DNA from: Conexivisphaerales archaeon
GTDB taxonomy: Archaea; Thermoproteota; Nitrososphaeria; Conexivisphaerales; DTJL01
Assembly (NCBI GenBank): GCA_038728585.1
Contig: JAVYTR010000003.1
Span: 124,001 to 188,000 of the forward strand
Direction of reading: 5' to 3'
DNA: 64,000 nucleotides
The translations under genes were made by a program, and so were the position numbers. Below are positions 53,130 to 62,170 of the stretch, in pieces (the stretch's first letter is position 1; each line of letters starts with the position of its first letter). Under the pieces are notes generated by a model that did not search any database, was not told where the DNA came from, and was given only the letters and a program-made list of their open reading frames with translations.

Positions 53130-55781
53130 ATGCAGCTGTACACAAAGACCTATAAGCTAAAACAAGAAGTTGATGTTAGCATGTTCAGCTTTGCAAGGGA
53201 CCTAGTCAGAACAGTCTTCCAGACGGACAAGGACTGGGAGAGCAGGATTCTGGCTTTCACTCTGGCATGGGGTGTTGCTTGGGCTGTCGTCGGAGGTGGT
53301 GATGCCATGCTCGTCAGGCTGCAGGAGTCCGCCTATTCGCTAACCAGTAACCTCATCGCAACACCATGGGTTTATTATGCAGCACTTACGCTGCATGCTT
53401 CAAGACTCCTGTTCGGTTTCGCACAGCAGATCGAAATGGGCATATTTGTCTACCTTGCAATCAAGCTGACTGGTAAGGAGCCGTTTTCCAGATGGATGGT
53501 CTGGCTTTCTCTAGTTCTCATCAACGCGTCGATCTTTCTGCTTGAAGGGCCGATAGCTCCGAATGCTAACTTCCTCGACAGCTATTTCAGCGCAGTCGGG
53601 TGGGATTCGCTCGCTCCTCTAGGCGTCCCAGGATACAGCCAGTATGTTGTATCACCTCTTTGGTGGTTAGGCTGGCTACTGCTGGAGGTTTCGACCTTTC
53701 TCTGGGGGGTATGGGTCCTGCTGGCATTCCTAAGAAAGAGAACAGGCAAGCTAGATTACATCTCCTTCTTCATAGTTCTTACAACACTTCTCTTTGTATT
53801 GGGCTACATAGCACCCTTCGTATCGACTAACTGGGAGCTTGCTTCTGCATTCTTCGGACTGCCGCTTGACACTTTGGTGAATCAGACCATATTCTGGTTC
53901 TACGGCCATGCCGTGGTATACATGCTCTTCCTGCCTGCTGTCGTAGTTCTTTACTTCGCAATACCCCTTCTTGTAGGTAGAAAGATATACAGCGAGAGAC
54001 TGGCAATGATAGCTGCCATCCTTTACTTCGCCTTTTCTGGTATAGTGCCCATACACCACCTTTACCTGACAGTCTTTCCATACTGGATAACTATCGCACA
54101 GGAAGTTATGACTTATGGTGTCGTGGTACCTTCGATTATGACCTTCTTCAACCTTTGGGCGACTGCCAAGGGGGTGAAGAATATCAGCTGGAATGTCCCT
54201 GCTGCTTTTGCTGTAGTCTCTTTCGGAGGAGCCATAGCAGCTGGAGTTACAGGTGTTGCAAACGCCACTGTCAGCTTTGACGCAGTCATACACAACACGA
54301 TGTGGGTCGTTGGACATTTCCATGCAATGATAGACCTGATGATAGTTCCTGCTGCATTTGCTCTTGTCTACCTGCTTCAGCCTGTAATAATGAAAAGAGG
54401 ATGGTACTCCAAAAGGTTCGCATGGCTGCACTTCTGGTTAACTCTGGTTGGAGGGGCTGGCATCTCCATCTTCATGGATGCTCTGGGGCTGGAGGGTGTG
54501 CTGCGAAGAAGCATGACCTTTCCGCTTGTCGGCTCTGTCCCTCTAGACGAGGTTGCCCTTACTGTATCAGCTCTTCTCTTCGGACTTGGGCAGGTGTTCT
54601 TTGTGCTGAACGTCATTGGTAGCATGTACAGGGGTAGACCTCTTGATTTTTCCGGGCTGTCGTTTGGTCAGAGTCTGCTCCTTGGTGCAGCTGACCTAGC
54701 TTACGGCGCAGCTGCAAATGCAAGCACAATTGCAGAGGCATCAAGTGCTGATGAAGCGAGAAAGGAAAGGCTGCACAAAGCTAAAACCAAGGCAGAGGTT
54801 ATATGGACACTCATGGCTGTTTCCTTACTAGCTCTGACTGCTCTTCTGACCGCACCTTACGCGATGCATGAAGGAGGAGCGTTATCTAACGTTCCTGCAG
54901 AATATCTAGACCCGGGCAACGTTGTCAACATCAGAGCGGTTGCATACCAATACTACTGGGTCTTCGAACAGCAGAACGTCAGTTCTCTGAACTATTTCGT
55001 GGTGTATCCATCGGCAAAGGTTCTGATAAACGGCACAGCTTCATCTGGAAACGCTCTTGCAAACCTCTACATGCCTATATTCAGCGATAGGGTTGTGGAT
55101 AACCAGCTTTACCAGGGATACAATTCATATATCTGGTTTGATGCTCCGTCGATACCAGGAATATATGGGTTCATGAACGGTGAATACAACGGCCCGTTTT
55201 ACACATACATGGGAGGAGAGATGCTGGTCATGCCTCCTCAGGGACTGCTGACACAGGAAGAATTGCAGCAGTACCTAGCTTCAGTCAGCCAAGACCCATA
55301 CACACCTCCCATCAATATGTATAAGGGAGAGGCGCAGCTTGTGATGAGCAGGTTCGGAATGTGGAACGATACAGACCCTGCACCCACTATAGTTGTGAAG
55401 AACTCCTCAGCTGTCACTTTGAAGTTCTATGTACCAGTTGAAGCCGTAACAAGCGTCAGCAATTACATGCTGAACATAACTTCATCTAACTTTGAAACCG
55501 AAACCCTGAATTACCTGACTATGCACAACAATACTCTTCCGTACGTGATACAGCTGATCCATATTTTGCCTAATGGCCAAGCTCAAGTCATAGGTTCTGC
55601 TGGTATGAAAGTTGGTACACCTATACAGCTCAGCTTCACGGCTCAGCCCGGCGCCTATGTCTATGGAGTGATAAATCCCATAAGCTACAGGCTTGACCCT
55701 AACGGACTTTCAAGCATGCTGATGGGGGAAAGCCAAGGACAGATAAGCTCACTCTGGGGGATGGTGCTGGTGACACAATGA
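53130..55781 (+). CDS. Heme-copper oxidase, subunit I fused to a CuA-less subunit II-like domain
   Basis: 883 aa, terminal oxidase reducing O2 at the membrane. Subunit I part (about 18-560): heme ligands His89 and His398, high-spin heme His396 (VVGHFHAMI), CuB ligands His260 with cross-link Tyr264 (FYGHAVVYM), His309 and His310 (IVPIHHLYL). The HAVVY motif lacks the HPEVY Glu of A-type oxidases and is B-type-like. From about residue 590 a further helix and an external domain with NIRAVAYQYYWVF look like subunit II, but no Cys occurs there, so it cannot hold CuA. Quinol or cupredoxin oxidation is likely. Start ATG 53130; ATG 53181 lies 27 nt after a TATA-like TATAAGC and is an alternative. Confidence 0.9.
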   Translation: MQLYTKTYKLKQEVDVSMFSFARDLVRTVFQTDKDWESRILAFTLAWGVAWAVVGGGDAMLVRLQESAYSLTSNLIATPWVYYAALTLHASRLLFGFAQQIEMGIFVYLAIKLTGKEPFSRWMVWLSLVLINASIFLLEGPIAPNANFLDSYFSAVGWDSLAPLGVPGYSQYVVSPLWWLGWLLLEVSTFLWGVWVLLAFLRKRTGKLDYISFFIVLTTLLFVLGYIAPFVSTNWELASAFFGLPLDTLVNQTIFWFYGHAVVYMLFLPAVVVLYFAIPLLVGRKIYSERLAMIAAILYFAFSGIVPIHHLYLTVFPYWITIAQEVMTYGVVVPSIMTFFNLWATAKGVKNISWNVPAAFAVVSFGGAIAAGVTGVANATVSFDAVIHNTMWVVGHFHAMIDLMIVPAAFALVYLLQPVIMKRGWYSKRFAWLHFWLTLVGGAGISIFMDALGLEGVLRRSMTFPLVGSVPLDEVALTVSALLFGLGQVFFVLNVIGSMYRGRPLDFSGLSFGQSLLLGAADLAYGAAANASTIAEASSADEARKERLHKAKTKAEVIWTLMAVSLLALTALLTAPYAMHEGGALSNVPAEYLDPGNVVNIRAVAYQYYWVFEQQNVSSLNYFVVYPSAKVLINGTASSGNALANLYMPIFSDRVVDNQLYQGYNSYIWFDAPSIPGIYGFMNGEYNGPFYTYMGGEMLVMPPQGLLTQEELQQYLASVSQDPYTPPINMYKGEAQLVMSRFGMWNDTDPAPTIVVKNSSAVTLKFYVPVEAVTSVSNYMLNITSSNFETETLNYLTMHNNTLPYVIQLIHILPNGQAQVIGSAGMKVGTPIQLSFTAQPGAYVYGVINPISYRLDPNGLSSMLMGESQGQISSLWGMVLVTQ

Positions 55782-55972
55782 AGTTAACAATCTTCTCAGC
55801 AATGGGATTGGGTGTGCTGTTTGCAGCCTTGCTTTTAATATGGGAGGAGGTCTCGATAACAACGAGAGGTATCTCATCAGAGGCGAGCACGTTCTGGTTC
55901 ACAGCCTTCAGTCTACTTGCCATAGCCATTTATTCGGTTGCTGTATTGGCTGCTCCAGATAACGCAGACTAG
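55778..55972 (+). CDS. Small two-helix membrane protein, probable oxidase subunit
   Basis: 64 aa; ATG overlaps the oxidase stop (ATGA), so it is translationally coupled to it. Two hydrophobic helices (about 3-22 and 40-59). Size and position fit the small accessory subunits of archaeal quinol oxidases, but no family match can be asserted. Confidence 0.68.
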   Translation: MKLTIFSAMGLGVLFAALLLIWEEVSITTRGISSEASTFWFTAFSLLAIAIYSVAVLAAPDNAD

Positions 55973-56196
55973 TTAACTGTCTTGGCAGACTCTGTAACTC
56001 TCTTGGATTCCGTCACAAGAAGGGCTGCACCGCAAATAAGAAGAAAAGTTCCGAAATCGAAGAGGTTGTATGAGAAGTCGACGAAGAGGTATATGTAAAG
56101 CGCCAGAAACACCAGAAGTGCGCCTATTACCATCACGATTACCGAGAGGATGACGTGCTGGGAACCTGACAGTTGCACAGTACCAGTATTGAGCAC
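55969..56196 (-). CDS. Small two-helix membrane protein, 75 aa
   Basis: Two predicted helices (about 14-37, LSVIVMVIGALLVFLALYIY, and 44-62) and a charged C-terminus (ESKRVTESAKTVN). No family recognised. Overlaps the end of the small oxidase subunit gene by 4 nt on the opposite strand. Confidence 0.58.
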   Translation of the reverse strand: MLNTGTVQLSGSQHVILSVIVMVIGALLVFLALYIYLFVDFSYNLFDFGTFLLICGAALLVTESKRVTESAKTVN

Positions 56197-56249
56197 CGAG
56201 TTTTAAACTTTTAAGTTAAGTTCCCAAAGAAGAAGGAAAGAAATCGTCA

Positions 56250-56412
56250 TCACTCATCAGAGAGATACTCATAAAGGCAATACTTGATGCTTTTGTTGCT
56301 GGGTACAGAAAACGAGTCTGATAAGGCAAAAAACATTGACCACAGCCCTGATGATGAGCGCCTTTAGCAGAGTTTTCATTCTTATCCTGATATCCAAGTC
56401 TTTGTAATTCAT
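56250..56412 (-). pseudogene. Frameshifted DUF2061-like small membrane protein
   Basis: From ATG 56412 the frame reads MNYKDLDIRIRMKTLLKALI and IRAVVNVF, the start of the DUF2061 pattern (KTLLKA...R), then shifts at a run of six T (about 56321-56326). In the neighbouring frame it resumes with SNKSIKYCLYEYLSDE and stops at 56250, as expected for the end of that family. Its ATG overlaps the stop of the preceding gene (ATGA). One indel in the T-run would restore the frame, so this may be decay, sequencing error or slippage. Confidence 0.55.
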
Positions 56413-56740
56413 CTAGTAACAATTACTCCGAATATAGCCTGCGCAGACACAAGCAAAAATACCGTTATCATACTTGATTTCCCTGCAATAAGCACAAATG
56501 CCTCAAGAGCGGAAATAACCAGAGTAGCTGGCCATAATAGGCTAAGTTCCGTTGATTAACTGACGGAGTAAGCTCTTTTGCTATACCCATTTCGCCTAGT
56601 ACCTTGCCTCTTTGCAAATGGGTATATCCAGAGAAATGACTCGTTATAATTACGCCAAAAATGAACCAGTCTAGCAGAAAGCCAAAACTCACCGCAGCTT
56701 GAATAAAAAGGCCTGCAGCTATGACAAGGGAAAGGTGCAT
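56409..56740 (-). pseudogene. Frameshifted small membrane protein upstream of the DUF2061-like gene
   Basis: ATG 56740 gives MHLSLVIAAGLFIQAAVSFG and a second hydrophobic stretch, then a polar loop to about VNQRN. A shifted frame continues with hydrophobic helices (ATLVISALEAFVLIAG, TVFLLVSAQAIFGVIVTR) and ends at TGA 56409, which overlaps the next ATG. The overlap indicates that the shifted frame is the true C-terminus. Family unknown. Confidence 0.5.
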
Positions 56741-57170
56741 AGCAACTACATTGGCCTTTTCCCCGGTTCGTCGTGTGATTTCAATCTATATCATCGTTAT
56801 GCAGATGTACCATAAAAGCCTCTCACCCAAGTTACAAAAGAGGTATTTAATGAAGAAACAAGGCCGAAACTGCTTCCCGATTAATTCTTTCATTCTTCTT
56901 CTCAATGTGAAGATTCGGGTGCACCTTAGTCAGCCCAAGTATCTAAATTTTGAAATTATGTTGTAGCTGTATAGTTCTATTACCTATCTTTCATTATGAT
57001 TGGATCAGCTCTGGGTATCTGCAAAACAAAAGGTACAAACGTAGACGTAATAGAAGTATCGAAGTAATCGCACATGGCCGAGTCATGCCAGGAGGTAGAT
57101 TCGTGCAACTTAATACTGACCAGTTATAGTAAAGCAACACTTATAATTGTTCGGCATCGATTAAGCAGTC
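56741..57170. other. Intergenic region upstream of the CtaG/DUF1404-like gene
   Basis: 430 nt, AT-rich, no convincing frame. TTATAATT at 57141-57148 is the probable TATA box of the downstream gene. Confidence 0.5.
57141..57148 (+). promoter_or_regulatory. TATA box of the CtaG/DUF1404-like gene
   Basis: TTATAATT is centred about 26 nt before ATG 57171; leaderless start predicted. Confidence 0.55.
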
Positions 57171-58943
57171 ATGCCCCTCTCCCTCCCGGAGCTGGCTCTG
57201 CTCTGGGCAACAGCTGTTGCAACTGCTGTGATAACCGCATACTTGGCAAAGAGGACGGCTGAGGGAGAAGGTATTATGGGCTATGGATACAACTTCTTTC
57301 TTCTGACTGTACTTGTTGGTATGCCTGCAGCAGCACTTGGCTACCTCTACCAGCCAGGCTACATAGGAGCCTTCTGGGCCGTGTGGATCAACATGGCCTT
57401 CATGACTGTTGGTTTGATACCACTAATGTACGGATTCATGATTGGCCTGACAGATTACAGCGGCAAGTCCAAGTATGCTGCAACGAAACTTGGCAGGAAA
57501 GCAGCATACAGATGGAGCGCAGTAGCACTGATACTTTCGAACGAATTCATGATGGGCTGGGTCTTCCTGCTTTTGAGTGGTAAGAGCATACCTCTTTATT
57601 CCGTATCGCTATTTGAGCTTGCAGAGGAATTCGCTGGCATTATCAGCTCTTCGTGGTTCGTCTTCACGATGGCTATAGAGATGGTCGTTGCCATCTATCT
57701 TTTCAGGAAGAGGTTTCAATTGTTTCCGCTAGTACTTCTCTTACTGCAGAGCCTCATTATGGCCCTGACACCTACAGCGCTGCAATCACAGGCATGGTAT
57801 CACTGGAGCGTCATATTTGGCAACCTTACTATGACCCTGCTGTTCATTATTGCTTTTTATCATATGCACAGTGGCCATCTGATCGACCCCTCTCTGAAGA
57901 AGTATCTCTCTATTCTCTTTCTCATATATTCGGTTATGATGTTGGGACTGTACATATGGGCTATTGAAGGAGATACAATAATTGTCTCAGTAGCTATTAT
58001 TGCAGAAATGAGCCTGTATTTTGGTGTGATAATCAGGGAAGAGAATTTCTCGAATGAGGTAGCGAAGGAACCGTTCAGTGTGAGCACTTCTGTGATTCTG
58101 ACTGGGTCGATTCTGCTAAGTCAGCTGTTCATGGGAGGAGTTATAGTAATCGAAGAACTGGGAATAAACCCTTCTGCACAGGGAGTAGAGCTGCTGATGA
58201 ACAGCAGACTTTTCGATGCGTTCTTCGGCCTTCTTGCAGTTTCCTTCTCGCTTTTTGCACTTGCATACAATCTGAAACAGCTTTCGTCAAGAGGTTTCGA
58301 TTCGACTCTGAGCAGTAGGGCTTCACCATTCCTGATGTCTGGACTTCTGCTCTTTCCGTTTGCAGTGCTTGTACTTGACGAGCTGGCTGATTCAAACCCA
58401 TCGTTCCATATGCTTCAGCATTTGCTGATAGGTGTAGGAGGTTTTCTCTCAGGTATCTCTGCAGATTTTATGTTGAATACAGACAGAGCAAATCGGACTG
58501 TGGCGCCTCTGGTGAGGTTGAGGGATTTCATCCACAGACATGCTTTTGCCACCCTTCTTTTCGCCATATTCATCTTTGCGGTATGGCTTGAGCCGAGATT
58601 GTTCATCTTTGCGTATCAGGATGAGACTGTTCACGGACTCGAGCACTTTACCATACTAGCTGCAGGCCTGCTGTCAGGTGCAGTTTACTACCATCTGAAG
58701 CCAGATATGAGGTTCCTTCTTCTTAACGTGTTTCTTTGGATGGGGCCGATGATGCTTCCCTTTTCGTTGCTTCTTGGTCCTTACAGCTTTGAGCCTGTCT
58801 ACTTCACGTACGTAATGAGCGAAATGATGGGGATATGGGTGACAAGCATGCTCTTTATTATTGCAATGAAACATCTTTCTGGAAGAGAGATTGAGAAGAA
58901 GGCAAGAGTTACAGGATTGACCAAGTCAACTACCCAAGGCTAA
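57171..58943 (+). CDS. Polytopic membrane protein with C-terminal CtaG/DUF1404-like region
   Basis: 590 aa, about 14 predicted helices. The N-terminal two thirds are not recognised; the C-terminal third carries paired His motifs FHMLQHLLIGVGG and HGLEHFTILAAG plus an SGAVYYHL segment, reminiscent of DUF1404 and the caa3-oxidase assembly protein CtaG, which handles copper. Position next to the oxidase cluster fits an assembly role. Internal repeats with FNLTMTL- and HMHSGHL-type His loops could be further metal or heme sites. Confidence 0.62.
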   Translation: MPLSLPELALLWATAVATAVITAYLAKRTAEGEGIMGYGYNFFLLTVLVGMPAAALGYLYQPGYIGAFWAVWINMAFMTVGLIPLMYGFMIGLTDYSGKSKYAATKLGRKAAYRWSAVALILSNEFMMGWVFLLLSGKSIPLYSVSLFELAEEFAGIISSSWFVFTMAIEMVVAIYLFRKRFQLFPLVLLLLQSLIMALTPTALQSQAWYHWSVIFGNLTMTLLFIIAFYHMHSGHLIDPSLKKYLSILFLIYSVMMLGLYIWAIEGDTIIVSVAIIAEMSLYFGVIIREENFSNEVAKEPFSVSTSVILTGSILLSQLFMGGVIVIEELGINPSAQGVELLMNSRLFDAFFGLLAVSFSLFALAYNLKQLSSRGFDSTLSSRASPFLMSGLLLFPFAVLVLDELADSNPSFHMLQHLLIGVGGFLSGISADFMLNTDRANRTVAPLVRLRDFIHRHAFATLLFAIFIFAVWLEPRLFIFAYQDETVHGLEHFTILAAGLLSGAVYYHLKPDMRFLLLNVFLWMGPMMLPFSLLLGPYSFEPVYFTYVMSEMMGIWVTSMLFIIAMKHLSGREIEKKARVTGLTKSTTQG

Positions 58944-59050
58944 GGCTCTTTGTTTTGTGCGGCTGGTCCTGATTTTGATTCTGGGTCATAAGCTCTGGCC
59001 AGGTGGTATCGACCAAGATTATTAACCGTTATTTTGAGGCTGCATGCAGT

Positions 59051-60274
59051 ATGCCTGAGCGCAACTGGCTGACGAGAGATTCATTGTTGCTTTGTCTTTC
59101 TGCTTTCTTCGCAGATATGGGCTATCAAGCGGTGAGTGCTATATTTCCAGTGTTCTTGGTCCTAGAGCTTAAACAACCAGCCTACATCTATGGCTTATTA
59201 TTGGCTGTAAGCTATGGCCTAGGCTCTTTCTGGTCATTCGTTGGAGGGAAGCTTGGCGACAGGTACAGCAAGAAAGTGTTGTCGATAACAGGGAACCTGC
59301 TTATACCCTTGATGTCTTTTAGCGTGCTCTTTGGTAATGTAGCAGCAATATCATCCTTCTTTATCTTTGGCTGGTGGGGCAGGTACTTTAGGACCCCTAC
59401 CAGAAGGGCCTGGCTTGTTGAAGTTACTGACCCAGACTTCCGAGCAAAGGTCTTCGGATTCTTGCACGCTTTGGATATTGGAGGGGGAATCATAGCCGTA
59501 GCTTACTCGATTCTGCTCCTCCTTCTTAATTACCCGATAAAGGCGATTATGCTTATTACTTCGTTGCCTCTCTTTGTCTCCACATTTCTTCTGATTCCAG
59601 CGGGCGTGACAAAACACCCAAACTACGAAAAGGTGCAGAACACAGAGCTTAAGGGCTATGATGAGGAGAATGAGAAGAGCAATTCCAGACTCTTCAGGCT
59701 CATACTTATCTCAGCAACTCTCTTCGGGTTCAGTTACTATTCGTTCGGTTTTCCGATCATTACTGTGGCTGAGTCCAGGGCAGGAGAATTGCTGGCAATT
59801 CTTTCTTTCGGCCTGTACCTTTCAGTCTCGGCCGTTTCAGGCTACGTACTAGGTTCAGCTAGGAGACTGAATCCTCTCTCAGCGCTCTGGGGACTCGGTT
59901 ACGCCATAGCAGCCGTATCTTCAGCAGTGCTTGGGATATCGTATCTGCTCCGTTATTCATCTCCATTCTACATGCTTGGAGCAGCAGGGTTGGGGTTCGC
60001 CACCGGTGCGATAGAAACTTTTGAACCAGTCCTCGTATCTCTGCTTGGTAGGTCAAGGTCTCTATCTGGCAGAATGGGCTGGCTCAGCAGCAGCAGGGCG
60101 ATAGGATTGTTTGTATCGAATAGTATGATGGGCCTGCTTTTCCAGTTGAGCCAGTTCGATTCATATATGTATGCAGCAATTACTTCGTTGGTGGCTGCTC
60201 TCATTCTTATATATGGAAGCCTTACAGCATCTGTGAAGGCTGAGAGGGAATTTGAAGGAAGTAAAGACCAGTAG
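59051..60274 (+). CDS. MFS transporter
   Basis: 407 aa from ATG 59051, which is about 30 nt after ATTATTAACC; a GTG at 59003 would add 16 residues across the promoter. Twelve helices, with the MFS loop motif GGKLGDRYSKKVLSI and TPTRRAWLVEVTDPDFRAKV in the TM4-5 region. A highly charged cytoplasmic loop lies between the two halves (YDEENEKSNSR). Substrate unknown. Confidence 0.9.
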   Translation: MPERNWLTRDSLLLCLSAFFADMGYQAVSAIFPVFLVLELKQPAYIYGLLLAVSYGLGSFWSFVGGKLGDRYSKKVLSITGNLLIPLMSFSVLFGNVAAISSFFIFGWWGRYFRTPTRRAWLVEVTDPDFRAKVFGFLHALDIGGGIIAVAYSILLLLLNYPIKAIMLITSLPLFVSTFLLIPAGVTKHPNYEKVQNTELKGYDEENEKSNSRLFRLILISATLFGFSYYSFGFPIITVAESRAGELLAILSFGLYLSVSAVSGYVLGSARRLNPLSALWGLGYAIAAVSSAVLGISYLLRYSSPFYMLGAAGLGFATGAIETFEPVLVSLLGRSRSLSGRMGWLSSSRAIGLFVSNSMMGLLFQLSQFDSYMYAAITSLVAALILIYGSLTASVKAEREFEGSKDQ

Positions 60275-60309
60275 CAGAATCCTGTGGAATTATCATTAGG
60301 GGGATTGAT

Positions 60310-61143
60310 ATGATAGACTTTCATGTTCACCCTTGGACTAAGGGTTTCATGCTGAAAAACCGCCCGATAATGAAGGCTGTTGATTTCTTTCATGTTGACA
60401 GGCTGCCCGAAAGCATTGACGATTTGATTGCAGAAATGGATTCTGCAGGCGTTGAAATATCAGTCATACTGGGCCAGGACACATCACATACAGCTTCTCC
60501 TGCCTTCTCCAACTATACAATCAGCAACGAATTTCTCAGGCAGCTGGTCGACCAGCATCCAGGCAGGCTGGTTGCATTTGCAGGCATCGACCCAAACGAA
60601 GGAGCAGAAGCACTCAGAAAGCTCAGAATAGCTGTCGAAGAGATGGGTTTTCGTGGGTTGAAGGTTCACGGCAGCGTGAATTCCATATACATTAACGATG
60701 AGAGAATATACCTGCTCTGCGAATACTGCCAAGAAAGGGGTCTTCCCGTTCTTTTCCACACAGGCACAACCGCGCTCGGTGACTGCCAGGTCAAGTACTG
60801 CAAGCCAGAATACATAGATGAAATAGCTGAGCAATTTCCAGACCTGAAGATAGTAATGGCTCACTTCGGATGGCCATGGCATGAAGTTGCTATTGCAGTA
60901 GCATTGAGACACAAGAATGTCTACATGGACATTTCCGGCTGGAAGCCAAAATACATACCGGAGATAGTTGTCAGATACATGAACGGGCCTCTGGCTGACA
61001 GATTCCTTTTTGGAACCGACTATCCCATGATCAGACAGACTGAATGGGTGGAGGAATTCAAAAGGTATCTGAGACCAAAGCTCAAAGAAGAGGTTTCAAA
61101 GAAACTAGTTGAAAGTAATGCGAGGAATATACTTGGGCTCTAA
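60310..61143 (+). CDS. Amidohydrolase family 2 (ACMSD-like) metal-dependent hydrolase
   Basis: 277 aa TIM-barrel enzyme. Metal and catalytic residues: His5 and His7 (DFHVHPW), LFHTGTTA, the MAHFGWPWHE motif and the C-terminal Asp in FLFGTDYPM. Members hydrolyse or decarboxylate small carboxylates and aromatic compounds; the substrate is not predictable. A ribosome-binding GGGGGATTGAT lies just before ATG 60310. Its stop overlaps the convergent hutG stop (CTAA). Confidence 0.9.
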   Translation: MIDFHVHPWTKGFMLKNRPIMKAVDFFHVDRLPESIDDLIAEMDSAGVEISVILGQDTSHTASPAFSNYTISNEFLRQLVDQHPGRLVAFAGIDPNEGAEALRKLRIAVEEMGFRGLKVHGSVNSIYINDERIYLLCEYCQERGLPVLFHTGTTALGDCQVKYCKPEYIDEIAEQFPDLKIVMAHFGWPWHEVAIAVALRHKNVYMDISGWKPKYIPEIVVRYMNGPLADRFLFGTDYPMIRQTEWVEEFKRYLRPKLKEEVSKKLVESNARNILGL

Positions 61144-62117
61144 CCTCTTAACTTTCTTAAAGGCAACTTCATCAGCTTCCTCAGCTCGAAGCCTGCAGCC
61201 AGATAACAGAGGGTTGTTGCCGCAACTATCTGACTCCTACCAGTCTGGTCTAGGGAAGGAGAAGTTTCAACCACATCTACCACTTTAACTTTCTCTCTTG
61301 ATGCCAGATAGGTGCAGATGCTGAACAACTGCGCCGAGCTAAGTCCTGAGGGGCTGGGTGCGCTTACTCCTGAGACTTCTGCCAGACCAACACAGTCGAT
61401 ATCTACACTCAGATAAACACAGTCAGCCCCCTCAGATGCGATCGAGTAAGCAGACCTGGCAATAGCTAGTGCCCCTTCTTTCAGCACGTCGCTAGCTGTA
61501 AAGACTTTCACCCCTAGCTTTTCTGCTCTGTTAGCGTAGAAGAGAGAATTCAGAAAGCCGTGCTGACCTATGTAGGCTACCCTTCCTTTCAATCTTTCAC
61601 CATGCCTCTTTAAAGCAAGGTAGTAGGAGGAGCCGCTTGTTGGCTTGCCAGCTATCTCTCCTCTCATGTCGTAATGTGAGTCGACAACTATGAGTCCAAG
61701 GTTCCCGCACTTCGAAAGAGCAGTTATCGCAGGAAGAGATATGCTGTTGTCTCCCCCTATCAATATAAGCAATGAGCTGGGTCTTATGCATCTTCTTACC
61801 TCTTTCCCGATGGCTCTGTGCACATCCTTTACATCTTGCTCATTCAACACCAAATCCCCAAGGTCGTAAATTCTGGCTCTTGCCAGGCTGATCCCAATCT
61901 CCGGATTGAAGTTTGAATTGAACCTCAGTGCTTCTCTGATAGCCCTAGGTGCCTCTGATGAGCCCTTTCTTCCCAGCGTTGCTCCGTCGAAAGGAATGCC
62001 GAGTATGTTGACAGATTCGTTCATCGGTGCGTTTGATCTCCTTATTATCGAAACCATTCTTCTGTCATGCCTGTCCTTGTAGGTTGGGGTCGGGTAAGCT
62101 GCTGCCTCTTTCCTCAT
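61140..62117 (-). CDS. hutG: Ureohydrolase-family protein, probable formimidoylglutamase
   Basis: 325 aa, arginase/agmatinase fold, expected to hydrolyse N-formimidoyl-glutamate in histidine degradation, given its place next to hutH and hutI. Manganese motifs: GGDNS at 121-125 (Asn124 where arginases have His), Asp146-x-His148-x-Asp150 (VDSHYDMRG) and Asp239-x-Asp241 (SVDIDCVG). The first ligand His is replaced and the usual DPxxAP sequence after the third motif is altered, so the metal site is atypical. ATG 62117 is leaderless from the bidirectional promoter. Confidence 0.82.
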   Translation of the reverse strand: MRKEAAAYPTPTYKDRHDRRMVSIIRRSNAPMNESVNILGIPFDGATLGRKGSSEAPRAIREALRFNSNFNPEIGISLARARIYDLGDLVLNEQDVKDVHRAIGKEVRRCIRPSSLLILIGGDNSISLPAITALSKCGNLGLIVVDSHYDMRGEIAGKPTSGSSYYLALKRHGERLKGRVAYIGQHGFLNSLFYANRAEKLGVKVFTASDVLKEGALAIARSAYSIASEGADCVYLSVDIDCVGLAEVSGVSAPSPSGLSSAQLFSICTYLASREKVKVVDVVETSPSLDQTGRSQIVAATTLCYLAAGFELRKLMKLPLRKLRG

Positions 62118-62140
62118 GCTGGGAACAGTTGACAGATATC

Positions 62141-62150
62141 AAAATAAAGT
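62141..62150. promoter_or_regulatory. Bidirectional promoter element between hutG and hutH
   Basis: AAAATAAAGT lies 24-28 nt from each start (ATG 62117 on the minus strand, GTG 62171 on the plus strand). In the minus orientation it reads ACTTTATTTT. Both genes would then be leaderless and co-controlled from a 53-nt spacer. Confidence 0.6.
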
Positions 62151-62170
62151 TTGGGTGAAGGTATTAACAG

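Noticed and set aside
53751-54431. 226-codon minus-strand frame inside the oxidase gene
   Set aside because: Antisense to an unequivocal oxidase; low-complexity Cys/Tyr/Lys product.
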